64,000 nt of DNA from Panagrolaimus kolymaensis (Eukaryota > Nematoda > Chromadorea > Rhabditida > Panagrolaimidae): positions 2,232,001 through 2,296,000 of the forward strand of contig JAJQJQ010000022.1 in assembly GCA_028622995.1 (NCBI GenBank), written 5' to 3'. The translations under genes were made by a program, and so were the position numbers. A model generated the notes under the pieces. It saw only the letters and a list, made by a program, of their open reading frames with translations, ran no database searches and was not told the origin of the DNA. Shown here one piece after another: positions 1 through 9,538 of this stretch (positions are counted from its first letter, which is position 1; the number at the start of each line of letters is the position of its first letter).

Positions 1-240
1 TCCGTAATAAGCAAAAAGCCGCGTAAGTTTTTCTCAAATATACAAACCCTCTATCACACTTTCCACAATTATAGTTTCGAAAAAATCAAGGGTGAAGATA
101 AAAAAGCAGCCAATTTCCTTCTCTTTGCTCATGCTCCACAATCCCTTCATTCTCGACCAACTCGTGATGGTGATGAACATCATCATCATGAATCCACTGG
201 TGAAGCATCGGCTACTACCGTCGTCACATCATCAGCTTAA
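1..240 (+). CDS. 3' end of an unidentified gene (partial)
   Basis: The window opens inside a gene. Visible exons are 1-22 and 75-240, joined across a 52-bp intron with gtaagt donor and tatag acceptor; the split codon gives Ala and the reading frame stays open to TAA at 238-240. The 61 visible residues have a Lys-rich stretch (FEKIKGEDKKAANFLLFA), then a His-rich run (DEHHHHES) and a Thr/Ser/Ala tail. The charged stretch and acidic low-complexity tail resemble the style of the SXP/RAL-2-like gene at 840-1779, so it could be a tandem relative, but similarity over this short piece is not convincing. The 5' end lies outside the window and no function is assigned. Confidence 0.6.
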   Translation, partial: SVISKKPRKFFSNIQTLYHTFHNYSFEKIKGEDKKAANFLLFAHAPQSLHSRPTRDGDEHHHHESTGEASATTVVTSSA

Positions 241-839
241 GTTATCATCCATTTACTAAATCTAAAACCTTTTTTTGTTTGTTCGTTATTTTTTCCATGT
301 TAAAAGAATCAAAACACATCATCTATTTTTGCTTTAAAGAAAACCCTTAAATAAAATTGATGACGATCGTAATATTTACAAAAAAAATTGAATGAAAAAT
401 AAAATTAAATAAAAAGCATGGGTTAAAAAAATGAGGGTCAAAAAATACGAGTTTCATGGTGGTGATGATCTTTCTTTTTTCTTTCTTGGAGGAGATTTTG
501 GACATTTACTTTTTTCCCATCTAAATTTGTTTACTCAAGAGCCTTTTCGCTTTCATATTTTTTTGCTCTCTTCTCTTTCTCTCTTATCTTCTCAACAACA
601 ACAAAAGCTTTTGGAGGAGCGCTCATTTCATTTTTCTCCTTCTTCTTCCAAAACCAAACAATACATGGACTTGAACAACAAACTCAAAAAACTCCGCAAA
701 TTTAAAAGAATAAAAAAATGGTCAAGAACAATAGCCTTAGGCGGAGTTCAAAAACTTATATATAAAGGATAGTTTAAAAGAACATCGACATCATCGAAGA
801 AAAATCATTCACCATTGAATAATATACTTTTCCTTTAAA
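241..839. other. Intergenic, contains upstream region of the SXP/RAL-2-like gene
   Basis: AT-rich non-coding sequence. The open frame at 431-772 has no homology that I recognise, is Phe/Ser/Lys-biased and lacks a credible context. A TATA box is at 757-768; otherwise I see nothing. Confidence 0.6.
757..768 (+). promoter_or_regulatory. TATA box of the SXP/RAL-2-like gene
   Basis: TATATATAAAGG lies about 75 bp before the ATG at 840. It is an extended match to the TATA consensus, and similar boxes sit at comparable distances in the neighbouring small secreted genes. Confidence 0.55.
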
Positions 840-1779
840 ATGGCGACAATTTTAAGATGTTTAGTTGTGATGACAGCTTTGGGTATTGGTGCTGCAGTTC
901 CATTCAGACATGACCCATTTAATCCACTTGGACCTTGGCATAAAAGAGTATGTTTTTAACCTTTCCAAAATTCTCATTTGTGAATTACATCTTTCAGACT
1001 ATGCATTGCGGACTCCCAAGATTTTTGCATAAACTTCCTGAAGAAACTCAGGAGAAGGTTAAAGCCATTTGGGCCAATTATCAAGATGGTGAAGAATGTT
1101 TCAAAGAGATGAAGGACACCAAAGAAGTCATCTCTTCACTTCCATCCGATATTCGCCATAAAGTTTTCAAAGGAATGTGTGGCCCAAGCTTCTTGAAAAA
1201 TGCTTCAGCCACAATTCGCAATGAATTCAAAAAAGTTTGGTTCGATCCCAATCTCAACATCGATAAAAAAGAACTCGCCTTCAAAAAACTTGCTTATTCT
1301 CTTTTAAGCGGCGATGCTGTAAGTTTATATAACTTAATTTTGTAAATTTTTTTAATAATATGTTTTAGCTTCAACAATTTGTAAAATGGGAAGCTGAATT
1401 ACAAGAGCGCAAACATGAAAGAAATGAAAAAATTGCTAAACTTTCCTCCGCTGCTAAAGAAGCTTATGAAAAATGGCAAAGCTTACGCAAAAATGAACGC
1501 ATCTTCCTCAATACCCTTACCACTGATATTCGTCAAGAACTTCGTCTCGTTTGTGGTTTCTGCGGCAGCCACACTCATGGCAGTGGACCAGGAGATAAGG
1601 AAAATAGCGGAGAAGTATCTACTACTTTTGCTCCAACCACCGCAGAATCTTCAACTGAATCACCAAAAGAAGAAACTGAAAAGTTCTTCAAATTCCATGA
1701 TGATGCCCTTGATGATTTCCTTCGTCGCTCAGAAGATATGATTTTGAACGAAGAGGAATGCATTGCTTACATTTTGTAA
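840..1779 (+). CDS. Secreted SXP/RAL-2 (DUF148)-like protein
   Basis: Three exons (840-947, 998-1318, 1369-1779), both introns phase 0, give 279 residues. The N-terminus is a clear signal peptide (hydrophobic residues 5-20, cleavage likely after the Ala-Ala-Val region), so the product is secreted. The middle is alpha-helical and charged, with phrases typical of the nematode SXP/RAL-2 family: a Leu-Pro rich opening, an FLKNAS motif followed by IRNEF, and a later segment LSSAAKEAYEKW ending in TDIRQELRLVCG. The C-terminal 60 residues are a Ser/Thr/Glu-rich acidic tail. SXP/RAL-2 proteins are nematode-restricted secreted proteins of unknown biochemical function, several of them known antigens. 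Assignment rests on pattern memory, and the protein is longer than the usual 150-200 residues. A TATA box lies upstream at 757-768. Confidence 0.65.
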
Positions 1780-1946
1780 ACACTTACATACTCTGTCATT
1801 CTATTGTCAATCAGACCAGTCACACACAAACTTTTAATTTATTAAAATTTATTTATTTGACCAAAGCATTTTGTTGTTTGTATATACATAGATAAATTAT
1901 TTATTTCAATTCAAAAATGATAATTTCTTTAAACAAATAAAAAAAC

Positions 1947-2423
1947 TTATTCGGGATGAGTAGTGTGCGATTCAGTATTATCTTGTTTCGAATGACTTTC
2001 ATCGTTGGATTCTTTGAATCCATCAAAAGCTTGAAGGCCGACAAATGGTTGCGGAGGCTTGTTAAGTCCATTTTGGCCACCATAATTGTTACTTTGAGCA
2101 TCAAAATTTGGAACTTGTCCATAGGGTTGCTGTTCAGGATTTCCATAAACAGCTCCTTGTGGACCATAACCTGATCCTTGCATGGGTCCTAGTGGTGGCA
2201 ATCTTGGTGCGCCATAAGGACCAGCAGGAATATTTTGCATCTCAGGATTTCCATATCCGCCATATTGTTGAGGGCCTAATTCTTCCATAGGATCACCATA
2301 ACCTCCATGGAGACCTTGGCTACCATATCCATGATTATGCATTCCACCGCCATAAGCACCTTGAGAATTTACTGCCACAACAAAAATGCAAAATAAAATC
2401 AAACTCGCAACAACAATATTCAT
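1947..2423 (-). CDS. Small secreted Gly/Pro/Tyr-rich protein
   Basis: Single exon of 158 residues when the second in-frame Met is used; an upstream Met at 2444 would add seven residues (MFFTKSE) and make a poorer signal peptide. From Met 2423 the signal peptide is textbook: MNIVVASLILFCIFVVAVNS, then a Gln. The mature part is rich in Gly, Tyr, Pro and Gln with GGYG/GYGNPE-type repeats, ending in a polar Ser/His/Asp tail (SHSKQDNTESHTTHPE). Such composition is seen in nematode cuticle-associated and Gly-rich antimicrobial-type proteins, but no domain is recognised. A TATA box (about 2474-2486 on this strand) lies roughly 50-60 bp upstream. Confidence 0.65.
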   Translation of the reverse strand: MNIVVASLILFCIFVVAVNSQGAYGGGMHNHGYGSQGLHGGYGDPMEELGPQQYGGYGNPEMQNIPAGPYGAPRLPPLGPMQGSGYGPQGAVYGNPEQQPYGQVPNFDAQSNNYGGQNGLNKPPQPFVGLQAFDGFKESNDESHSKQDNTESHTTHPE

Positions 2424-2473
2424 TTCTGATTTGGTAAAAAACATGAAAATACATTATTTTTAATATTTGAAAA

Positions 2474-2486
2474 CCTTTTATATATA
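2474..2486 (-). promoter_or_regulatory. TATA box of the Gly/Pro/Tyr-rich secreted gene
   Basis: On the minus strand the sequence reads TATATATAAAAGG, about 50 bp before the preferred start at 2423. Confidence 0.5.
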
Positions 2487-3183
2487 TTTTTAACAATGAC
2501 TTTGTCGCTTTTTTAGTTGATCTGGAAAAGCTTTTGTTGTACAAAAATTACAGCATTTTTTAATCCTATTGAGAATCTAAACTTGTTTAAATCAAACTCA
2601 TAAGCGTGAAAGCGAGTTTAATATTAAAAAAGAAGAAGTAAACAAGTATGTATGTAAAAAAGCGAAAGCATAAAAACGAATGGAGCTAACCATTTATTGA
2701 TCCTTTTGATTTATGTACATATTTGCGATTTTATATTTGAATTCAAATTTTCAAGGCCAAACAATTCCAAAGCCATTTTAACAATTAATTTATAAAATAT
2801 TTAACCCAATTTAATCATGTGTTGTTATTGATCTTTCATTTTTATTTTTACAATGCCTTCAATAAAAAATTGTAAACATAGGGTTTTTCCATTTTGCCTA
2901 CCTGCCTTTTTCCGGTGTGAATTTCTTGAATAACAAAAACTTTTAAATTTTTAATGAGTTGATGATATTGCTCAAGAATCATATGGCGGCCTTAATTTCT
3001 GGTCAGTAAGAAAAATATTTAAAAAAATAGGCAAAGATCTTTTTTAAATCAGGTTTTTCAACCCATTTTGTCCTTGAAAATGGTTTGAAATTTTATTTTT
3101 TATTTTTTTTATTTTTGTGACGTCCTCCCTTTTCACTTGCAAGAAAAACAAGTACATCTCAGAAAACAACAAGAAAAAAATGG
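2487..3183. other. Intergenic between divergent small secreted genes
   Basis: AT-rich spacer separating the minus-strand Gly-rich gene from the plus-strand trio that follows. I see no coding potential beyond short chance frames; it likely holds promoters for both directions. Confidence 0.55.
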
Positions 3184-3190
3184 TATAAAA
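3184..3190 (+). promoter_or_regulatory. TATA box of small secreted gene 1
   Basis: TATAAAA about 70 bp before the ATG at 3259. Confidence 0.55.
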
Positions 3191-3258
3191 GCACAGTCAA
3201 AGTTTAAGAAAATTTACAGAAAATATATTTTCTCTCCTTCTAATTTAATTTCAAAAAC

Positions 3259-3519
3259 ATGCTCGCTCGTTTCTTTGCCATCTTTCTTTTGATCATCGTT
3301 GCTTTGGTTGCTGGAATGCCTCAAATTGGTGGTCAAGTTGGTACACCTGTAGGTGGTGTAGGAGCAAATACTGGACTTGGAGGAGGACAAGTTGGTGGAG
3401 CTGGACTTGGTAGCAACGTTGGTAAGTTCATATTAAGCTCATTGAAACGAACAAATACCAATGCTTCACTTTTTTTAGGTGGAGTCCCTGCCAATGCTGG
3501 ATTAGGAGTTGGTCGCTAG
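3259..3519 (+). CDS. Small secreted Gly-rich protein 1
   Basis: Exons 3259-3421 and 3479-3519 encode 67 residues. The 57-bp intron (gtaagt...ttttttag) is also open in frame, but splicing joins two Gly-rich halves with a split Gly codon and is clearly the better model. A signal peptide (MLARFFAIFLLIIVALVAG) is followed by MPQIGGQVG and a Gly/Val/Ala-rich mature chain with GLGGGQVGGAGLG. It shares the start, the residues after the signal peptide (xPQI) and the exon layout with the gene at 4029, so the two are tandem paralogues. Secreted Gly-rich peptides of this size in nematodes are often cuticle-associated or immune peptides; function here is inference only. Confidence 0.7.
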   Translation: MLARFFAIFLLIIVALVAGMPQIGGQVGTPVGGVGANTGLGGGQVGGAGLGSNVGKFILSSLKRTNTNASLFLGGVPANAGLGVGR

Positions 3520-4028
3520 ATACCATGCTTTTTATTTTACTCGACATGGTATACCTTTTTTATAATATACAGTAATATCGTCTTGTGATAATTAAATTCT
3601 CCTGCAAATTAAAATAAAATTTTTGGATTTCCAAAACTTGTGTGAGCCCATGCAAAAGAAAACATGAAGAAGAAAAAATGGTTTAAAAACCTAGAAAGTT
3701 TTCAATAAACCAAATGCAAAAATAAAAGCACAAAGTTAAAAAAAAAGTTAGAAAATTGCTTTAATTTAAACATAGATAATATTCATACGAATATAGATAA
3801 ATTCAATCTTTGTTTATTGTCTTTTTTTTGTCAGATATCATGGGCGTTGTCTTTAATTACGTTGGACATCAAAAAAGCACGTGCATATATTAAAAAACGA
3901 AAACAAAGAGTCATCATAATTGAAAACAAACAATCTTTGTTTACAAATATTTCTTTTAAACCTGTTTTCTCCGAAGTTATAAATACCTTTAAACATTTTA
4001 CGCAGGCACCAATAATAATTTTATAAAA
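3520..4028. other. Intergenic between tandem secreted genes
   Basis: AT-rich spacer. The open frame at 3817-4026 overlaps the promoter of the next gene and has no credible start or composition. A TATA box is at 3978-3985. Confidence 0.55.
3978..3985 (+). promoter_or_regulatory. TATA box of small secreted gene 2
   Basis: TATAAATA about 45-50 bp before the ATG at 4029. Confidence 0.55.
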
Positions 4029-4303
4029 ATGTTTGCTAAAATTTTTGTTCTCTTTTTCATCCTTGCTATGTCTTTAGTTTCTGGTAAACCCCAAATAGCT
4101 GCAAGTCTTGGACTTGGTGGTCTTAGTGTTAGTTCAGGACCGGGTGCTACAGCTGGCCAAGGCATTGGAGGAGCGGCGGCTGGAAATGCTGTACCTGTAG
4201 TTCCTGTTGGACCAGTTGTACCAGGTAAATAAATAGACTAAATTGAAATAATCAATGATAAATAAGTAATCAATTTTCAGTTGATCCTGTTACTGGGCTC
4301 TAG
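4029..4303 (+). CDS. Small secreted Gly/Ala-rich protein 2
   Basis: Exons 4029-4224 and 4281-4303 give 72 residues; the split codon makes Val and the last exon adds DPVTGL before TAG. Without splicing, the frame would end at 4232 with a Gly-Lys tail (67 residues), so intron retention would barely change the product. Signal peptide MFAKIFVLFFILAMSLVSG, then KPQIAASLGLGG and a Gly/Ala/Val-rich chain finishing in PVVPVGPVVP. It is a tandem paralogue of the gene at 3259 (same signal-peptide style, PQI after cleavage, same intron position near the C-terminus). No domain is recognised. Confidence 0.7.
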
Positions 4304-4499
4304 AATATCTTACTACAAAAACAACACAATATACCTCAATCAATTAATCTTGTATATCATTTGTTAATCTGTTTTGTTTATAAACTTTAATGTAACCTAT
4401 TTCTGACGTTTTTATTTTTATAAAGTATGAAATAAACAAATTCATTAAACTCCTTTGCATCGAAGTTCTCTTTTTCTTTTTCACTGCGAAAAAAGTTTG

Positions 4500-4507
4500 T
4501 ATAAAAT
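4500..4507 (+). promoter_or_regulatory. TATA box of small secreted gene 3
   Basis: TATAAAAT about 45-50 bp before the ATG at 4552, the same spacing as in the preceding paralogue. Confidence 0.5.
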
Positions 4508-4551
4508 AAAATCAAAAATATCAATATTTTTCTCATAAAGTTATTATCGTT

Positions 4552-5011
4552 ATGTTTTTCTGTTTTTTAATTTCTTTAACTTTAACTTCTCTCGTTTCTT
4601 CGCACCCTAATGTGGGTTTAGCTTCTGGAAAACCTGCTGGTGGCATAAGTGGTGATAATACTGATGCTTCATCTTTATCGATTGCAGAACAAAATTTAAA
4701 TAATGCTCCCGCGTTAGAAAGTATTAGAGGTATGATTACGTAATTTTGTAATGGAAAGTTATAATTTCCTTTTAGATAATGAAGCTCTCGCGGATACTAT
4801 TACACCAAGAAAGTTGACAGATATAGGCGTTGGAATTACAAGTGATCGACTTGGAGTTTTACCACCTTCATTTGTTGGAGGTCAAACTATTGGCGGACAT
4901 ATTTGTAAGTATTTTTTGGTATTTTAAAAATTCCAGATAAACGTTAGTAAAAATCAATATTTTAATATTTTAGCTCCAGCGCATGCTGGGTTTAATGAAG
5001 AGGGAAGGTGA
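4552..5011 (+). CDS. Small secreted protein 3
   Basis: Exons 4552-4729, 4776-4904 and 4974-5011 encode 114 residues, with both introns in phase 1. A signal peptide (MFFCFLISLTLTSLVSS) is followed by HPNVGLASGKPAGG, a Ser/Asn/Ala-rich middle and a short second part with ITPRKLTDIGVGIT and SFVGGQTIGGH. The third exon adds only PAHAGFNEEGR. It shares placement, promoter spacing and the short Gly-rich stretch with the two genes before it but is more divergent. No known domain. The last exon is short, so the 3' end is the least certain part of the model. Confidence 0.6.
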
Positions 5012-6466
5012 TCGATTATATCATATCTGCAACGCCCTACACTGACATCAAAACTTTTTTCAATATGAATTTTAAAGTCAGTCCCGTAAAAAGTATTTAA
5101 TTTTCTTTTTTTCATGTGATAATTTTTCTTGGACATAATAAAAAAATTTTTAATTAGAGAAGCAGGTTTAATAAACTCAAGAGAAAAAAATGTTTGCAAC
5201 AATAAAAAGTGCAATCAAAAAACTTGTTCTTTGATTTAAAACAACAAAAAAAGTGACCAAATTACACCGAAACTTGTTCCACAAAAAGTTATCATTATGG
5301 AATTCTCTAACTTTTTTGATTGATCGAAAGCTTTTGTCAAAAAATAATAAAAAAAAAATAAATAATTATTGCATGATAAATCTTGCCACCGAGTTTTCTG
5401 AAACCGTTTCCTAAAGAAAAAAATTCGGCGAATCTCACTTGTTTCCGCTTGACTTACCAAAGTAAAAAATTATAATATTTACATTTCAAAAGAAAAAAAG
5501 CAATTTGTTTCAAAAAACAATAAATCAATGCAGGAAAAAAATGGCGAGGGATAAAAATCAAATAGGAAGCAAAGGAAAGAAGGAACATCTCTATTTAATT
5601 CATTTTCCACGTTATTTGCCCTCGTTTAAATTTTTTGCATCTTAATTTTTCTTCCCTTTTTTGAGTTTAAATTTTTTTGTTAGTTTTTTGCAGAAGAAAT
5701 AATTTTTTTTAATAATTTTGTCATTGATGTTTTTGATGGGTTTGAAACTGTCAATCATTTTTCAAAATAAAAAATTTGTTTGACCTCTAAATACTAAATG
5801 CTAAATATCTTCGACCGTAATGAGTAGTTTTATGAAGTCTTTCGTTCTTTTTTTAAACCATATTTCTGCTGCTCTTTTTTTTGGTAACATCCATAACTAA
5901 TATAATGGTTTTCTCAAATTCTAAATCATTTAATTTCTTAATTTTTTTGATGTAAAATTATTTTAAAACCAAAAAAAAGAAGACCCGTTTGATTTTGATA
6001 TAGCATTTTTTTTTTCATTCGAGAAAAGAAGCGTGTTTTTTTATTTAACATTCGTCTCGGTTTTCAAAACAGATCCGCGTTCGTTTTTTTACTTTTCTTT
6101 TCTTCTTTTTTTGAAAATTTTTATAAAAAACATTCAATCTTTTTCTTCTTCTCACCACTAAATTTTTGACCTTCATAGTTAATTGGAGCTTCTAATCATG
6201 ATTTTAATAAACATTTTATTTTTTTACTCATCAAGGGATGCAATTATTTTTTTATAGCTTGGATCAAATTAAATCATAGCAGCAGTGGTGGTTGTTAAAA
6301 TAAAATTTCTCCGCCTTTTATAGCAGCCATCCATCCATCCAGCCTGCCTGCTGCTACTCCAAAGGAGAAGATAACACCATAACATCAAGAAGATTTTCTC
6401 TCTATCCGCGATCGCAAAAAAGTCGAAGATAATTGAAGAGCTACTAAAAGACAACGGTCGAATGGA
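5012..6466. other. Intergenic, no gene seen
   Basis: AT-rich, with long T and A runs. The minus-strand frames at 4954-5214, 5236-5460 and 6269-6454 are low-complexity and have no splice or start context. Sequence just before 6467 should contain the promoter of the metallopeptidase gene, but I see no clear box. Confidence 0.55.
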
Positions 6467-9101
6467 ATGCTCCTAATGTTGCCGTTGCTGCTTGGCCGTC
6501 TTTTGCTTTTTATTTCTTTTGTCTATGGAATTCCACGAAGAGGAAATGATCCATGGACGTTAATTTTATGCAAATTTGCTGATTTACCCAATTATGAACC
6601 CAAGCCACCAGAGTATTTTAAACAATGGTTAATTGGTGATAATCCGGGTGAGGACATTTGTGACATTGCTTTGTTTGAAGGCGGTTTAGATATTTATGAT
6701 TTTGTAATAAATATCTGAATTTCGGCGATAAAAAAGGTCTAATAACGAAGCTATTCAACTAAACCATGTTCTGTTTTGGTTTAATTTTTGGATTCCCTAA
6801 AATTTCAGATTGCATTGAAAGATATTTTTCTGATCTTTCCAATGGCGTTTATACTATTAATGGATCCAATGTAGTTGGGTGGATTACGCTTCCATATTCT
6901 CAGAAAGATGTCCTTCGAATGGCGAATGCTGATTCCGCAGCTCCAATAGGCTCGGATACAAGCTTCGATGTAAGTCTTCAATCCACCAATGAAGTTAGTC
7001 ATCCATTTGGATTAAACCACAATCTTTTCTAAAATTTAAAAATCGATTTGATCTCTTCCATTTTCACATTAAAAAAAAGAACCCATATTGCACTAAAAAA
7101 AATGCAAATAATTATCGTTTTTTTGCTGGAAATATTTAAATTCGACCTCATTGCATAATGATGATATCCGCCATCGATAACGCTTAAATTTTTAAGAAAA
7201 AAAATTGTCTTTGATTTTTTTTAGTTGAAATGGAAAAAATTTGCGGGTGTTCTCATTAAAAGGCGAACGAGCACTTTTTATTTTTTTATTTAAAAAGCGA
7301 AAGCGAGACAAGGAACGAACGAATGCAACAACTTTGATAGAAGAAGAAAAAAATATCTATAGATAAAAAAATCTGTTTTAAACCTCATTAATCTTCTAAA
7401 AAAGTGAAAAAGAATTTTCAATGTGTTAACAAACATTAATTGATTGTTATCCTTTTTTGAGAAAAATTATAAAAGCAATTAATTTTCATGGATGTGTTTG
7501 AGCACTAGTTTTGGATGCTAAAAAATAAACCAAACAAAAAATTAAAGAAGTCTGAAAGTAAACATTATTAAAAAAAATACTTTTCATATACAGTGTCCAG
7601 ATTTAAAAAATTTATATTTAACCTTTCCATTTTTTTAGTATTTTGATAAAATAAAAGAAGTCTGTGTTCAAGTTGCAGCTGAAAATGGTCATGAACTTCA
7701 TCGACAAAGAATTACCGTAATTAATTCAGGAACCACAGCAGTTTATGGAAAGAAAAATGGCGTACTTCTAACTCCACAATTAATGTTTTCATCTGTTTTA
7801 ACTCATGAAATGGTTCATTCATTTTTTATTGGACATTCATATAGCGATCGAAAAATTAAAATATTTCCATATGCAATGCATGGAGAATATGATGATCGAT
7901 ATGATTTACAATCCACGGCAAATGCATATATGCATCGATCAACATTTGGAATGAGTGGTCCCGGTTTAAATGGAGCTCATTTGGATTTCTTAGGATGGAT
8001 TCCAATGGATCGTTTATTGTATTTTGGCCGAGATGGAAGACAAAATTATACTTTGAGGCTATCATCTCTAAGCGTTCCTCATAATAAAACAAAGGGATGG
8101 TTATTGATTTCTGTAGGGTTTTTACTTTATGGTCCAGAGAATTGTTTCATTTTTAACTTTAGATTCCATATGATCGAAATGATCCACGAAACTTTTTTAC
8201 TGTGGAACTAAGAACTCCTGATCGATTTGATAGAGGCATTGCTCAAGTGAGTTTTCATAAACCTTGTAGCAATGTTCATAATTGAAAATTTTATAGGCTT
8301 CTGTTTTGATTCATCGAATTCAAAAAGCTGGAGGAAGCTACTATTCAGTTTTATTGAGCCAATCTCGAGATTTTTATGAACTCACAGAAGGCACAGAATG
8401 GGTAACTTTCTTAGAACCTGATATCACAGGAAGTTTTCAAATGATTCGAGTTTCGGTTCGAAAAATGTACACCACCGATGCAGACATTTCAATTTCATCA
8501 ACTTTTGATCCAGTAAAACTTTTGTTTTTGCAAAATTAAATTTTTAAAGACAAATTTTTAGGAAATTTGCAGACTTGGAGAACTTCGAAAGATGGTCCTT
8601 GCAACCCATTATGGTGTTAATTTCGTTTGCCTGCCGCGTATTCGAAGTCATCACGGCGTCCATGAAATGGATCTTCAAAGACAATATTTTTATCGAAATT
8701 TTTATGCTTTGCGTGCAACTTATGGTGCAAATGAATGTAAAAGTGGCTTTGTTTGGAGAGCCATCGATGAATATGATTTTGTTTGCGTTCCTCCACATCG
8801 ACAAGAAAATGCTCAGCAACAAGTTAGCTATCAAGCGGATAGAATTCAATTCATTCGGAGTCAAGAAAATTCAACAACAACCTTAACTCCTTTATCGTCG
8901 ACTTCAAAAGAAGATTCAGAAGCAGCAAACGATATTAAAATCGAATGTGCTCCACCTTATGTTCCACGAAATGCTTTCATCAGTGATGAGATTTGTGTTA
9001 CCGAACGTGAACAATATTTGACCAGTAGAGAAAATGAAGGTGCTGTCAACTTTTTAAAATATTATGAATTTTTTAATGGTGTTGATTCGGTTGGACCTTA
9101 G
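6467..9101 (+). CDS. Secreted M11/gametolysin-like zinc metallopeptidase with C-terminal VWR repeats
   Basis: Six exons (6467-6647, 6809-6969, 7639-8112, 8163-8246, 8297-8512, 8562-9101) give 551 residues. The first donor is the gtgagg at 6648, because only it keeps phase; the later GT at 6704 does not. A signal peptide is followed by a fold opening typical of M6/M11-like peptidases (CKFADLPNY, YFSDLSNG, then VVGWITLPYS). The zinc site is HEMVHSFFIGHS: His170, Glu171, His174, with a third His at 180, although the usual Gly between them is Phe. The Met-turn region reads GEYDDRYDLQS, with Gln where related enzymes have Met, followed by GPGLNGAHLDFLGW. The tail (about residues 430-520) carries two degenerate repeats, CKSGFVWRAIDEYDFVCV and CAPPYVPRNAFISDEICV. 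Substrate unknown. Intron 2 is unusually long (669 bp). Confidence 0.75.
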
Positions 9102-9538
9102 AAAATTTCTTTCCTTAATTTTGAGCTTAAAAAAAGTTTTTGTCGTAGAAACGTTTGTATTTTTTGTTGTTGTTGCTGGTCGTTGTTATTGATGAGGATC
9201 AGAGGCGGGTATTATTATTTGTAACGTAGTAAAAAATAAATATTTTTTTAAATGAATCACAAGTTTAAGAAATTAGGAACTTTAAAAAAAGAATTGGAGG
9301 ATTTCCTGAAAGATTGAAGCAAAAAAATAAAATAAACGGAAAAAATAATTAAGAATTCTTAAATTCTTATAGCGAAACCAAATAGCGTGCATTTTTCTTT
9401 CTTGCGATATTGGGTGGAGGAAGAATAATTTAGTTGCTTGCTTTGCATTTCCTCTATTCATAAGAAAAAGATCCAACTCAACTCTGCCTCTTTTTATATA
9501 TATAAAAAAACAAATTCATTCAACAATTTTATTTAACA
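9102..9538. other. Intergenic, upstream of WDR82
   Basis: AT-rich spacer; nothing recognised apart from the likely WDR82 promoter near a tatatata run at about 9496-9505, some 35-45 bp before the start. Confidence 0.5.

Noticed and set aside
431..772. 113-codon ORF upstream of the SXP/RAL-2-like gene
   Set aside because: Low-complexity, Phe/Leu/Lys-rich, overlaps the TATA box of the next gene and has no recognisable domain.
6704..6718. Use of GT at 6704 as first donor of the metallopeptidase gene
   Set aside because: It leaves the wrong phase for the next exon; the gtgagg donor at 6648 restores frame and family sequence.
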